Assembly: GCA_034435055.1 (NCBI GenBank)
Contig: DAOTXS010000097.1
Span: 62,001 to 126,000, forward strand
Reading direction: 5' to 3'
Length of the DNA stretch: 64,000 nucleotides
From: DAOTXS01 sp034435055
Lineage (GTDB): Bacteria > Chloroflexota > Anaerolineae > UBA4142
Position 1 is the stretch's first letter. Every line of letters begins with the position of its first letter. The position numbers and the translations under genes were made by a program. Shown in pieces: positions 1 through 8,916 of this stretch. The notes under the pieces are model-generated. The model saw only the letters and a list, made by a program, of their open reading frames with translations. It did not search any database and had not been told where the DNA came from.

Positions 1-50
1 ATGTCTTTGGATTGGTACTCGTGAAGTTTCACGTCAGCCCCCGCTGAAAA

Positions 51-130
51 TTTTCGACTTTCGATTTATGATTTTCGATTTGTATACAAACCGGGAAATC
101 GCAAATCGAGAATCGGCAATCGAAAATCCT
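51..130. repeat. palindromic AT-rich intergenic repeat
   Basis: Short words of the type TTTCGATTT occur on one side and AAATCG-AAATCGAGAATCG on the other, around a centre near GTATACAAAC, so the stretch can fold on itself. It resembles other palindromic elements in this window (1222-1302, 16003-16045). It lies between a leftward promoter and the left window edge, so it would be in the leader of a gene outside the window. Bases 1-50 contain no gene I can support. Confidence 0.55.
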
Positions 131-136
131 GATTGC

Positions 137-164
137 ATTATAGTCGATACGCGCAAAAACTCAA
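137..164 (-). promoter_or_regulatory. leftward sigma70-type promoter
   Basis: On the minus strand TTGAGT (164-159) is followed after 16 bases by TATAAT (142-137). It points out of the left edge of the window, so the gene it serves is probably beyond position 1. Seen in sequence; activity is inferred. Confidence 0.5.
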
Positions 165-169
165 GGGGA

Positions 170-199
170 ATAAAAAATGCGGAGAGTGATTCTCTCCGC
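170..199 (-). terminator. intrinsic terminator of the glycan operon
   Basis: The minus strand reads GCGGAGAG, a five-base loop, CTCTCCGC, then a run of T with two interruptions. It starts 10 bases after the stop of the last gene (209) and closes the long minus-strand operon. Confidence 0.8.
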
Positions 200-208
200 G
201 CTTTCAAA

Positions 209-1219
209 TTACTCGTCGCTTTCGCTGGGCCGCACAATGGTGATGCCTTCGCGCCAGATGAAAAAGACCCCCATTGCGGTGATGAGTAGATATTGCGCAG
301 CGTGCGAAGTCAGCGCCATACTTGCCGCTTGCGTTTCGTTCACGCCAAACGCGCTGAGCGCGAAAATGATCGCGGCTTCAAAAGGACCAACACCGCCCGG
401 CGCGGCGGGAATCATAACGCCGAGATTTGCGAGGACCATCGTGAACACGGCGGCAACCACGCGCGTCGGTAAATCAGGCAAGATGCCGAATGCGCTGAAC
501 ATCATCACGTACGAAATCGATTCAAATGCCCAGATGCCGAGGGACAGCAAAATGATCGCTGTTACGTTGCGTGCGGATTTGAGTGCGTGCAAGCCGACGA
601 TGAACGATCCCAGCATTCGTTCCAATCGCGCGGCAAGGTTGTGCGGAAGAAAACGGGTGAAGAATTTGAACATCGCCAGCGCAAGTTGTTCGCGCAACAA
701 GAGAAAGAGCAAACCCGCAAGCGCGACGCCAAATAAAATCGTCGATAGAATTGCAACCGTTTCGGCGACCGGTGGCAGATCGATGCGCAAGGGGGCGAGC
801 GCGATGAACGCGATCAGCAGAAATGCGATAAGTGCCAAACCATCGGCAACGCGTTCGAGAATGATCGTTGCAAAGCTAAGTGTCTTGGAAATTTCCTCAC
901 GGCGTCCTAGCCAGTACGGGCGCGCAAATTCGCCGGGTCTGCCGGGGAGCAAGTTGTTCAGCGTAAAGCCGACGACCAGCACGGGGAATAATCGCGCGAT
1001 GGGAATGTGTTTTGTCGGCGCGAGAAAACGTTGCCAGCGCGCGGTCCGCAAAACGTAGTTGATGAAGGTAAAGCCGACGCCGATCAACACCAGCCGATAA
1101 TCTGCGGACGCAAGCGCGTGTACCAGTTTTTCAAACTCGACGCGGCTCAGCGCGAGATAAAGAAAAACGGCGGTGATGATGAGACTGATAGCAAAAGTGA
1201 TGAGTTGACGTGGTTTCAC
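209..1219 (-). CDS. flippase-like integral membrane protein (LPG synthase TM / UPF0104 family)
   Basis: 336 residues with about eight hydrophobic segments and no soluble domain. The N-terminal pattern (LALSRVEFEKL, then YVLRTARWQRFL and FTLNNLLPGRPGEFARPYWL) is the hallmark of the lysylphosphatidylglycerol-synthase TM region / AglD2-like family. In archaea and Chloroflexota such proteins accompany glycan assembly and are thought to help move lipid-linked sugars across the membrane. The start is GTG at 1219; a palindromic repeat runs right up to it, so no Shine-Dalgarno is clear. It is the last gene of the minus-strand operon and a distant paralogue of the gene at 21067-22083. The substrate is unknown. 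Confidence 0.85.
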   Translation of the reverse strand: MKPRQLITFAISLIITAVFLYLALSRVEFEKLVHALASADYRLVLIGVGFTFINYVLRTARWQRFLAPTKHIPIARLFPVLVVGFTLNNLLPGRPGEFARPYWLGRREEISKTLSFATIILERVADGLALIAFLLIAFIALAPLRIDLPPVAETVAILSTILFGVALAGLLFLLLREQLALAMFKFFTRFLPHNLAARLERMLGSFIVGLHALKSARNVTAIILLSLGIWAFESISYVMMFSAFGILPDLPTRVVAAVFTMVLANLGVMIPAAPGGVGPFEAAIIFALSAFGVNETQAASMALTSHAAQYLLITAMGVFFIWREGITIVRPSESDE

Positions 1220-1221
1220 GG

Positions 1222-1302
1222 AATTTCAGATTGCAGATTGCAGATTTCAGAATTGCCGATAAAGGTTCTAAATCTGCAATCTGAAATTTGAAATCAGAAA
1301 TG
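1222..1302. repeat. palindromic intergenic repeat (ATCTGCAATCTG family)
   Basis: The left arm carries ATTTCAGATTGCAGATTGCAG and the right arm its complement, AATCTGCAATCTGAAATTT, around a short centre. It fills the whole gap between two genes of one operon. Confidence 0.75.
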
Positions 1303-1304
1303 GA

Positions 1305-4300
1305 TTACGGTTTTATAAACACCAGCACACGATTATTCCCAGAATCGGCGACGTACAAATTTCCTTGCGCGTCGAACGCCAACCCAGTTGGCAAATTGAA
1401 AGATGCCAGATCACTTCCGCGTCCGCCAAAGACTGCGAGTAGTTTGCCGTCGTTTGAGAATTTGAGGATGCGCGAAATTTCCGGGTCGGTGACGAACACG
1501 TTGCCATCCGGATCGATGGCAATGTACGGTTTGTTCACGACCGACTGGCTGTCCCACGCTTGCACAGACCATTGCATCACAAAATTGAAATTCGAATCGA
1601 ATTTTTGAATTCGCAAGTTCCACGTATCGGCAACGAAAATGTTGCCTTGCTGGTCAATGGCAATTCCCACTTGTTCGAGAAACTGTCCTTCGCCGGCGCC
1701 GACGCCGCCGTATTGATCGAGCGGCTTGCCATCCGCATCGAATTTCAGCACACGCTTGTTGCCGGTATCGCTGACCAGTAAATTCCCTTGCGCGTCGATG
1801 GCGATCGCGCGCGGTCCATAGAACGAGGTTGGATCGACACGCGCGACGCCGCGTGTATCGCCATTTGTACCCCACAGCGTCACGAGTTTGCCAGCCGCAT
1901 CGAATTTCTGAATGCGATGATTCCACGTGTCGGCGACGTAGACGTTCCCGGCTTGATCGACCGCGATGCCCCACGGCTCCGCCAATGTGCCCGGCGCGCC
2001 GATGGCGTTGGGCGCACTCTTGCTGCCGAACGCAGATAGAAACTTGCCGTTCGCATCGAATTTTTGAATGCGCCCGTTATCCGAATCGGCAACGAAAAGA
2101 TTGCCTTGCGCATCGACGGCAACGTTCTTGGGGTTTTGCAATTGCCCGGCGCCAGTGCCGGCACTGCCGATCACGCGTGCGGCAGTGAGCCGCACAAATT
2201 TTTTCTCGTACTCGTCATCAACAGTTGGTTGCGGTGGCAATTGTCCGGCATAATCCCACAACATCGCCGCGACATCTTTGCGAACATTGAACGTAAAGTT
2301 GTGAACGTAGGGCCATTGGCTGGCTTGTTCTTTGTAACGATGATAGAACCACGCGGTGAACAAATCGGCGCGCATTTGCGGATCGCGAACATAGTCGAGC
2401 ACGCGTTCCAGAGAAAGGTCCTTGTATCCTTCGAGGGGCCACCAAATTAGTTTATAGGTGCGTTTGAGATATTTATTTCCCAGGAACGGTTTGACTGCCT
2501 CTTCGTTTTTTGATCCAACCAACACAACTGCCGCATCGAAGGGTGCGCCGGGCGACGCGCCATAAAATTGCGCGTTGGTATAGTTGCGTAAATACCATAC
2601 AAAGGGCCATGACGTATCGTCGTCGTACGCCACTTTGATCTTGCCGTTCTCGCACAAACCCGTTGTCACTTTGCCCGGCGTATTGTGTCCACACAATCGT
2701 CGTGACAAATCATCGATTTCTTGCATTGCAATTGGGTCGTCGTGTGAACCTTGCGCATAAATGATCGTTTCGACGGCATTGTCCGGATTGATGTACACCG
2801 CGAGCCACGCAAATCGAATGGTCAGTGCGGCAAGCACGATGACGAAGGTTACGGTCGCGATGCGCGTGATTTCGTTTTGGGTGAATCGTCGTCCAATATA
2901 GTACAACACCGGCCCCGCGAAGAAAATGAGCAGGATTACTGTAACGATAAATCCATTCGTCGCGCTCAGCTGTTCGAGCGAAACACCTTGAAAGGGTCGT
3001 GCGCCAAACAGCAACATTGCGATCAGCACCAGCGTAAAGGGAATCAACAACGCGAGCCACACTGCGCCGCGCGTGAACATATCGCGCCAATCGGCATCGA
3101 GCAATTTGTCGATTGCCCAACCGGCGACGAACGCGAGTGGAATGGCAAGGTGCATTGTGAGCCACGGCATCTTTTCGCCGGCGAGACTAAAGATGACGAG
3201 ACAACCAACTGCCCACGTAAAGATAAAGGTTGGAAACAGACTTGCGGGACGGTCACGATCGTACGTTGCAAAAAAGGTGAGTGCGACGACGACCGCATTG
3301 CCGGCGTAGACGATCAAATCGCCGATTTTGGCAAGTGGCGAATCGACAAAGAGCGGTCGCAACAGAATGTACGCAATGATCGAAATGAGAATCCACGTGA
3401 GAATGAGGAGCAAGCGTGCGGGGCGATGCCGCCACCAATACCAAATCATCGTGGCAATGCCGACGACGTACGGCAAAACTTCGTACATCGGCAGTGTTAC
3501 AAACAGATAATAGTACGAGGGCTGGCCGCCGCGTTGAACTTCTTGTTGCGAAAGCCAGTACCCCAGTGAGCCAAGCAAGCCGGTGAAAAAGCCGCCGCCG
3601 TTCGTAAAGATCGTCGTGAAGAAAACGACGAAGATGGGCCAAAAGAGTAATGCGCTAATTGTCCACACGCGCGCGTTCCACCAAATGCCAACGAGCGCGG
3701 CGAGCAAGATCATTGCGCCGGTGAGTCCGATGATGCGCAAAGCAACATCGAATTGCGTTTGCGCGATTTGCGTCAGCACACTGATTTCAGTGAACGCATT
3801 GATGGGAAAGAAATCGGTGTTGAACGCGCTTTTCCAAATGAGGTTGAGTCCATAAAGTAAAACGGGGGTGAGGAGCGGCAACGAAAATGTGCCAAAGATC
3901 ATCGCGAGATTGAAACTGGGAATCGCGCGCCAATTACTTGACGATGTTTTGCCGGCTGCCGAACGGAGCGCATTGACGCCGACTAAAAATCCAAAAAAGG
4001 GAATGCCCAAAATTGCGGCGAACAACCCGACGTTAAAATCACTCCAGTTCACTCGCGCGCGCACGTACTCAAACGTGAAATGTGCGCATAGAAATTCGGC
4101 GAAGACGGCGACGAAGATAAAGGTCGTCTCCATCGCGGTGAACGAAAACGCGAGGAGCGCGGCGGTCGCAATGAGCCACGTCTCTTTACGCTCGTCGAAA
4201 TATTTCCAAATCGCCAGCGCCATCAGTATCGTGAACAGTTCCACGTAAACATCGTGGCGATTGAATCGCGAATAGTACAAGATCGACGGGGAGATCAACA

Positions 4301-4685
4301 ACATCGCGGCGGTGGCAAGCCACCCGCGCTTGCCCAGCCAGCGTCGGAAAAAGTATGGCAACGTGACCAAAACGATTCCGAACAACGCCGGCGCAAGCCG
4401 CGCGCTTACATCGTTGTCGCCAAAAAGAAAAAAGGTCAGCGCGGTAAAGTGATAAAGAAACGGTCCGTGATAAATTGGGTTGTGTTGATAACCGCGCCCG
4501 GTGTACAACGTCCACGACCAATGCGTGTGAATTGCCTCGTCGTGATTCCACGCGCGGTACGACAAATCCCACAGCCGAGTCAGGATTGTCACTGCAATCA
4601 ACCCGGCGAGCAGAATCTGTTCCCAGTTGACTCTGGCAAACGCGGGGCGGTCGAGCAAAGATTTTTGATTCGATGAAAATTCCAT
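1305..4685 (-). CDS. Agl23-type GT-C membrane protein (TIGR03663) fused to an NHL beta-propeller
   Basis: 1126 residues. Residues 1-600 hold many membrane helices; an early loop has WNHDEAIHTHWSW, matching the acidic catalytic loop of GT-C glycosyltransferases and the TIGR03663 'flippase activity-associated' family found in Chloroflexota and Methanosarcina. A soluble region follows. From about residue 830 to the end are six NHL repeats of the form AVDxxGNxxVADxxNxRIQKFD, enough for a six-bladed propeller, presumably outside the cell. The start is ATG, six bases after the upstream gene's stop, so translation is probably coupled. Likely role: transfer or handling of lipid-linked sugar at the outer membrane face, with the propeller binding substrate or partner. 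The family call is firm and the reaction is inferred. Confidence 0.85.
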   Translation of the reverse strand: MEFSSNQKSLLDRPAFARVNWEQILLAGLIAVTILTRLWDLSYRAWNHDEAIHTHWSWTLYTGRGYQHNPIYHGPFLYHFTALTFFLFGDNDVSARLAPALFGIVLVTLPYFFRRWLGKRGWLATAAMLLISPSILYYSRFNRHDVYVELFTILMALAIWKYFDERKETWLIATAALLAFSFTAMETTFIFVAVFAEFLCAHFTFEYVRARVNWSDFNVGLFAAILGIPFFGFLVGVNALRSAAGKTSSSNWRAIPSFNLAMIFGTFSLPLLTPVLLYGLNLIWKSAFNTDFFPINAFTEISVLTQIAQTQFDVALRIIGLTGAMILLAALVGIWWNARVWTISALLFWPIFVVFFTTIFTNGGGFFTGLLGSLGYWLSQQEVQRGGQPSYYYLFVTLPMYEVLPYVVGIATMIWYWWRHRPARLLLILTWILISIIAYILLRPLFVDSPLAKIGDLIVYAGNAVVVALTFFATYDRDRPASLFPTFIFTWAVGCLVIFSLAGEKMPWLTMHLAIPLAFVAGWAIDKLLDADWRDMFTRGAVWLALLIPFTLVLIAMLLFGARPFQGVSLEQLSATNGFIVTVILLIFFAGPVLYYIGRRFTQNEITRIATVTFVIVLAALTIRFAWLAVYINPDNAVETIIYAQGSHDDPIAMQEIDDLSRRLCGHNTPGKVTTGLCENGKIKVAYDDDTSWPFVWYLRNYTNAQFYGASPGAPFDAAVVLVGSKNEEAVKPFLGNKYLKRTYKLIWWPLEGYKDLSLERVLDYVRDPQMRADLFTAWFYHRYKEQASQWPYVHNFTFNVRKDVAAMLWDYAGQLPPQPTVDDEYEKKFVRLTAARVIGSAGTGAGQLQNPKNVAVDAQGNLFVADSDNGRIQKFDANGKFLSAFGSKSAPNAIGAPGTLAEPWGIAVDQAGNVYVADTWNHRIQKFDAAGKLVTLWGTNGDTRGVARVDPTSFYGPRAIAIDAQGNLLVSDTGNKRVLKFDADGKPLDQYGGVGAGEGQFLEQVGIAIDQQGNIFVADTWNLRIQKFDSNFNFVMQWSVQAWDSQSVVNKPYIAIDPDGNVFVTDPEISRILKFSNDGKLLAVFGGRGSDLASFNLPTGLAFDAQGNLYVADSGNNRVLVFIKP

Positions 4686-4691
4686 AACTCT

Positions 4692-6461
4692 CTATTCCTG
4701 TGGCGCCGGTATCCACAATGCCACGCCGATACTTTCAACATCGCCAATATCGCGGAACAATAACCACCGCAACACGTTCGGCAAGGGAGTTGGGCGGTCG
4801 ATCGTTTCGATGCGATAACGCTGGCTGATCCAGCCGCTTGCCGGCGCGGGTGCATTTGCTGGCAGTAAAATTGCGTGTGTGTCCGCCGCGACGACCGGTC
4901 GCGTGGTGAATTGCGCGTTGCGAAAATTCCGCAGATACCAAACGATGATCGGATTCGACGCGTCGGCAGAAATCGTGAGCGTGTGTGAGTCGTTCACGCG
5001 CCAACGCGAGACATTTTCGATGTCGCGCACCAAATCGCGCACATTCGCCGCGCCGGCGCGCGCGACCAAGTATTCGCGGGGATCCAAACTGCCGGCGAAA
5101 TTCAACATCATCGATTGACGAAAGGTCCACGCGGCAAGAATGGTTAGCACAATCGCCATCGCCACATCTTTGGCGCGATGAATGCCGACGGTGGCAACAA
5201 TCAAAAACGCGACGGCGGCGACAGCGATGGTCAAGAATAACACCACCAATAAACCACCGGCGTTGGCAAGTTGCAAAGTCGATGCTAGGATTTCGGTTGC
5301 CAAAAGATTGCCGCGCGTCGAAAGTTCGGCGAGGGTGAGGTAGAAAAATGCGGCGATGGTCAACGGGAGCAAATAGACCGGCAGTTCTTGCGCGAAAAAT
5401 CCGGATCGATCAGTTGCGTCGATTGCGCATTCTAGCCAATTGCCCAAAAACCAACCGGCGACCAACGCGAGTGGCACCGTCAGCACGACAACGCGCGCCG
5501 GGTGTTTGTCTTCGCCAAGCGAGTACAGCACGAACGCGATGCCAATCCACAACGACAACGCGGCGAGCGGAATATGTGATCGATCGTTCGCGCTTGCGGT
5601 GAACGAAAGTTGGATCACCGCGGCGACGCCAAAGAAAAACGCAATCGGTTCATAGACGATGAGTAAACGGAGTGGATCGAACAAGGCGATGCTGGGACGC
5701 AAACCGGCAAGCCACGTGTTGATGAGTTCGAACGTTGCGCCTAAACCTTCACGGTGCGTCAAGCCGGTCGTCGCCACACCTACAAGGACGATTGCGAACA
5801 ACGCTCCCGCGAACCGCCAATGACGCATTTCCAAGTTCGATTGATTCCACACGCGCGTCGTGAGCGCAAAAAATAAAATTGCACCGACAATCGTCCACGT
5901 CTCGCGCGCGGCAACGAGCGCAAGCGCGGCGAAGACCGCGGCGAGATTGAGTGCGCGCGGCGATTCATCGTCGAACGCGCGCCACGCAAACGCGACGGCG
6001 GCAAACGCGCATGTTACCGCGATGATCGCGCCGTCGGCGGTGCGCGAAAATAAAACAAGCGACGGTGACAACGCCAATAACGCGGAGGCAATCAGCGCGC
6101 CAGACCGTCCCAGTTCGCGGCGCAAAAGTGCGGGAAGCAAAACTAACATACTGCCAAACAAAGCCGGGACTAATCGCGCAGTAAAATCGGTTGCGCCGAA
6201 GAGCGTGAACAGAATCGCGTTGCCGGTGAACAACAGCGGACTGCCGGTTGTAGCAATCGAATTGCCGTTGATGAACTGCCACGACGCGATGGCTTGTTGC
6301 GCTTCATCAGCGTTGAGCGGCGCGGTATCCAAAATGAATAAACGCAGAAACAGCGCGACGAAACCAAGCGCGACGTACAGCGCAGTTTCGATGGTCAGCG
6401 TGGATAAATTGAATGTGGAGGGTGCAAGTGATTCTGGATTATCGTGCGTAAATTCGGACAT
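4692..6461 (-). CDS. GT-C superfamily membrane glycosyltransferase (GT39/TIGR03663-like)
   Basis: 589 residues from ATG at 6461 (an alternative ATG at 6467 adds two residues). Longer readings of this frame only shadow the neighbouring gene. A hydrophobic first helix is followed by TAPLNADEAQQAIASW, the acidic first loop typical of polyprenyl-phosphate-dependent GT-C enzymes, then about ten more membrane segments and a C-terminal soluble part. It overlaps the end of the upstream DUF2298 gene by 23 bases and ends six bases before the next start, so it belongs to the same transcript. Sugar and acceptor cannot be told from sequence. Confidence 0.8.
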   Translation of the reverse strand: MSEFTHDNPESLAPSTFNLSTLTIETALYVALGFVALFLRLFILDTAPLNADEAQQAIASWQFINGNSIATTGSPLLFTGNAILFTLFGATDFTARLVPALFGSMLVLLPALLRRELGRSGALIASALLALSPSLVLFSRTADGAIIAVTCAFAAVAFAWRAFDDESPRALNLAAVFAALALVAARETWTIVGAILFFALTTRVWNQSNLEMRHWRFAGALFAIVLVGVATTGLTHREGLGATFELINTWLAGLRPSIALFDPLRLLIVYEPIAFFFGVAAVIQLSFTASANDRSHIPLAALSLWIGIAFVLYSLGEDKHPARVVVLTVPLALVAGWFLGNWLECAIDATDRSGFFAQELPVYLLPLTIAAFFYLTLAELSTRGNLLATEILASTLQLANAGGLLVVLFLTIAVAAVAFLIVATVGIHRAKDVAMAIVLTILAAWTFRQSMMLNFAGSLDPREYLVARAGAANVRDLVRDIENVSRWRVNDSHTLTISADASNPIIVWYLRNFRNAQFTTRPVVAADTHAILLPANAPAPASGWISQRYRIETIDRPTPLPNVLRWLLFRDIGDVESIGVALWIPAPQE

Positions 6462-8910
6462 TGCCATTTTCAAAAACCAATTGCAACACTTTTGCAAACT
6501 TGTCGATCTGCGCTTTTGCCAATCCGTACTTGACTTTTTCGCTCTGACCGACAACGACGAATTTTATAGCATACTTGTCGAGCAAAGTCAAAAGGTCTTT
6601 GGTATCCAAGGTTTGATAGATGCGTTGAATATCGCCCGCGCGGTCGATGCCGTTGCTGGGATCGAAATACAATTTGCTGTTGCCGCGCCACTGTGATTCG
6701 TGCCCCGCCCAACCCAACACGGTTGGCAAGCCGGTCGCCATTGAAATCCGATTGCCGTACGAATATTCATCGCCCGGCGCTTCCAAGATCGTCGCGCCGC
6801 GCGGCGCGTTCGCGTTCAACCATTCGATTGCCGCATGATCGTCGGGGTTCGTCGCGCGAATCCACGCAATACCGTCAAGGGTTGGCGGATTGCGAAAACC
6901 ATTCGCGCGGTCGGGAATCGCGAGCGCGGGATAGATCAAACTCGCGCCGAGTAGAATTGTCAAAGCGACAATCCACGCGCCGCGTGCCAAACCGCGAAGC
7001 GATTGCAAAAGATAAACCATCGCGTACGTTCCCGCAATCGCAAACAGAGTCCACGCTTGAAAATAAAATTTGAACACCGTGTTCATCCGCGAGCCGAACT
7101 GATCGCGCAGATACACAAACTCGACGCCGAACGTGAGCAAGAAACCGGTGAGCGCGAGCAACAACGCAAACGTCACACTTGCATCGTCGATGCGAAGCGA
7201 AATGAGAACCACAATCGACGCGAGGAAAAGCGCGAGCAGAATAAAGAGCCACGGATCATCGATCCACGGACGAAAGTAAGCGCCGAGGACGAGTGTCAAG
7301 AGATTGCCCGATGCGTTTGGCATCGCCGCGCGGGCTTGATCCTGCAACGCCGGCGTGAGTGCGAGAATGGTCAGTGCAAGCCCGGCGACGACGAGTGGAA
7401 ACAGAATCGCGGCGGCGAGAAATGGCGCGGCGCGGCGGAACCACGCGCGCAAATTCATTTCGGTTTGCTCGCGCGTGAGTTGAATGATCCACGCGCCGAG
7501 TAAGAAAACAAACAAGCCAAACATGATGAGGTATTGATGCAGGCGTGTTTTGACAAAGAGCGTGGGGAGAATTCCGCCGGCTTGTGATTGAAAACTGACG
7601 AAGAACGGCAAGTACATCAAGATGCTGGCGATGCCCAATGTCGCGGCGAAAAAAATTACGTCGCGCGTGACATTTGTGTTCCATTCACTTTCGGCGCGAT
7701 ACCGTGCGATGGCAAACGCGGCGACCAAAATAAAACCGTACGGCAAAATGTCCCAGGAGTTGAGGAAGAACAAGCCGCCCAAGACCAGCGGATAAATTCC
7801 AAATTCCAAATTCCAAATTCCCAATAATGTTTGTTGAGATTTGAGATTGGGTATTTGAGATTTGGCGTTGAGCAGATTGAGTGCGACTGCAAGCGCGAGC
7901 AGGACAAACGGCAATGCGAGGACGTGCGGATGTAAATCGCCTAAAAGAAAACTGAATTGCGGAAACTCGTCGATCACTTCAACCGAGTTGCCGCCGATGA
8001 CATCGTGCACCACCCGTGACGCGCGCCACCACCACCAATTGTCGGTGGGAATCCATGTGCCGTTGACTGTCGCTTGCGCGAGTCCTTTGATGTCGAGCCA
8101 TTGCCAGAAATCGTCCGGCAGAATGCCGCGATTGTGCAGAATCTCGAACACGGATTCCAAATTGCCAACGACGGTCAAAAATATCGGCGCAAAAAAAGAT
8201 AACGCCATTGCGCTCAAAGTTGGTATTTTAAATTTCGAGTCCCGAATCAAATTGTACGCGACGCCGTACGCGCCGGTTGTACCTAGTGCAAAGAGCGTAG
8301 CGATGGCAAGATTGAACGCCATACTCGATGGAATCCCGCTCACCAGCGTTAGCATCGCAACGATGACGTAGCCAAAGTAGTAATAACTGATTGCGTAACC
8401 GGACAGCCACGGATCGAGCGGGGGAAAGCGTTCGCTTTGCAAGACACCGTTGAGAAACGCAAACTCCATCGGTTTTTCGGTGAAGGTGATTTCCGGCATA
8501 TACGCCCGCACGAAAACCCACAGCAAAAATGCGAAGGTGAAAACGAGTTCAGTAGCGAGGATGGTGGATGTGTTGGAGCGCAACCAATCGGCGAAGGACG
8601 GAGGACGAAAGACGAAAGACGGAGGTTCATCCTCGGTAATCGGTCTTTGGTCATCGGTCATCGGTCGTCCTGCGAGCCACCAGCTCAACGCCGCGACGCC
8701 GATCACCACAAGCAAAATTGCGCCGCGCGTGTTGGTTAGAAAACCAAGCGATGTCAAAAGCCAGAACGGGTACGCGACCAACAAAAGACCAAGTGGTTTG
8801 GTGAACGCATAACCGCGATCCGGCAAGTTGCGGAAAAATCGAAAGGCAAGCGGCAAAACTGCCAGCCCGATTAATTCAAGTAACAGCCACCAAAGCAAGA
8901 CTTCTAGCAT
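6439..8910 (-). CDS. DUF2298 (Chlor_Arch_YYY) multi-spanning membrane protein
   Basis: 823 residues and about eighteen hydrophobic segments. It opens with the family's N-terminal block (GLAVLPLAFRFF, DRGYAFTKPLG) and carries the signatures EKPMEFAFLN and YYYFG, which recur in the second half of the 11327-15988 protein. DUF2298 proteins are known mainly from Chloroflexota and some archaea and are probably GT-C-type enzymes. Two stretches look inserted in frame: about residues 80-108 (DNA 8589-8672) and 349-372 (7797-7866). Both derive from palindromic repeats found elsewhere in the window and are hydrophilic in an otherwise hydrophobic protein. Family call firm, function unknown. Confidence 0.85.
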   Translation of the reverse strand: MLEVLLWWLLLELIGLAVLPLAFRFFRNLPDRGYAFTKPLGLLLVAYPFWLLTSLGFLTNTRGAILLVVIGVAALSWWLAGRPMTDDQRPITEDEPPSFVFRPPSFADWLRSNTSTILATELVFTFAFLLWVFVRAYMPEITFTEKPMEFAFLNGVLQSERFPPLDPWLSGYAISYYYFGYVIVAMLTLVSGIPSSMAFNLAIATLFALGTTGAYGVAYNLIRDSKFKIPTLSAMALSFFAPIFLTVVGNLESVFEILHNRGILPDDFWQWLDIKGLAQATVNGTWIPTDNWWWWRASRVVHDVIGGNSVEVIDEFPQFSFLLGDLHPHVLALPFVLLALAVALNLLNAKSQIPNLKSQQTLLGIWNLEFGIYPLVLGGLFFLNSWDILPYGFILVAAFAIARYRAESEWNTNVTRDVIFFAATLGIASILMYLPFFVSFQSQAGGILPTLFVKTRLHQYLIMFGLFVFLLGAWIIQLTREQTEMNLRAWFRRAAPFLAAAILFPLVVAGLALTILALTPALQDQARAAMPNASGNLLTLVLGAYFRPWIDDPWLFILLALFLASIVVLISLRIDDASVTFALLLALTGFLLTFGVEFVYLRDQFGSRMNTVFKFYFQAWTLFAIAGTYAMVYLLQSLRGLARGAWIVALTILLGASLIYPALAIPDRANGFRNPPTLDGIAWIRATNPDDHAAIEWLNANAPRGATILEAPGDEYSYGNRISMATGLPTVLGWAGHESQWRGNSKLYFDPSNGIDRAGDIQRIYQTLDTKDLLTLLDKYAIKFVVVGQSEKVKYGLAKAQIDKFAKVLQLVFENGNVRIYAR
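7797..7866 (-). repeat. in-frame palindromic repeat within DUF2298 gene
   Basis: Tandem AATTCCA units on one side face AGATTTGAGATTGGG units on the other. The stretch is read through in frame as a hydrophilic loop (KSQIPNLKSQQTLLGIWNLE) about 24 residues long. Confidence 0.7.
8589..8672 (-). repeat. in-frame palindromic repeat (GACGAAR family) within DUF2298 gene
   Basis: GGACGGAGGACGAAAGACG faces GGTCATCGGTCATCGGTCG across a short centre. It is translated as a polar segment around residues 80-108 (MTDDQRPITEDEPPSF). The same family occurs at 11905-11990, 30527-30600, 31077-31155, 31748-31812 and 52020-52092. Confidence 0.75.
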
Positions 8911-8916
8911 CGATGT

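Noticed and set aside
177..1058. Long plus-strand open frame opposite the flippase-like gene
   Set aside because: Antisense shadow: Arg/Ala/Ser-rich low-complexity protein, no ribosome-binding site, while the minus strand encodes a clear membrane family.
2751..3569. 272-codon plus-strand frame opposite the Agl23-like gene
   Set aside because: Charged, unordered composition typical of a shadow frame; the other strand has conserved membrane helices.
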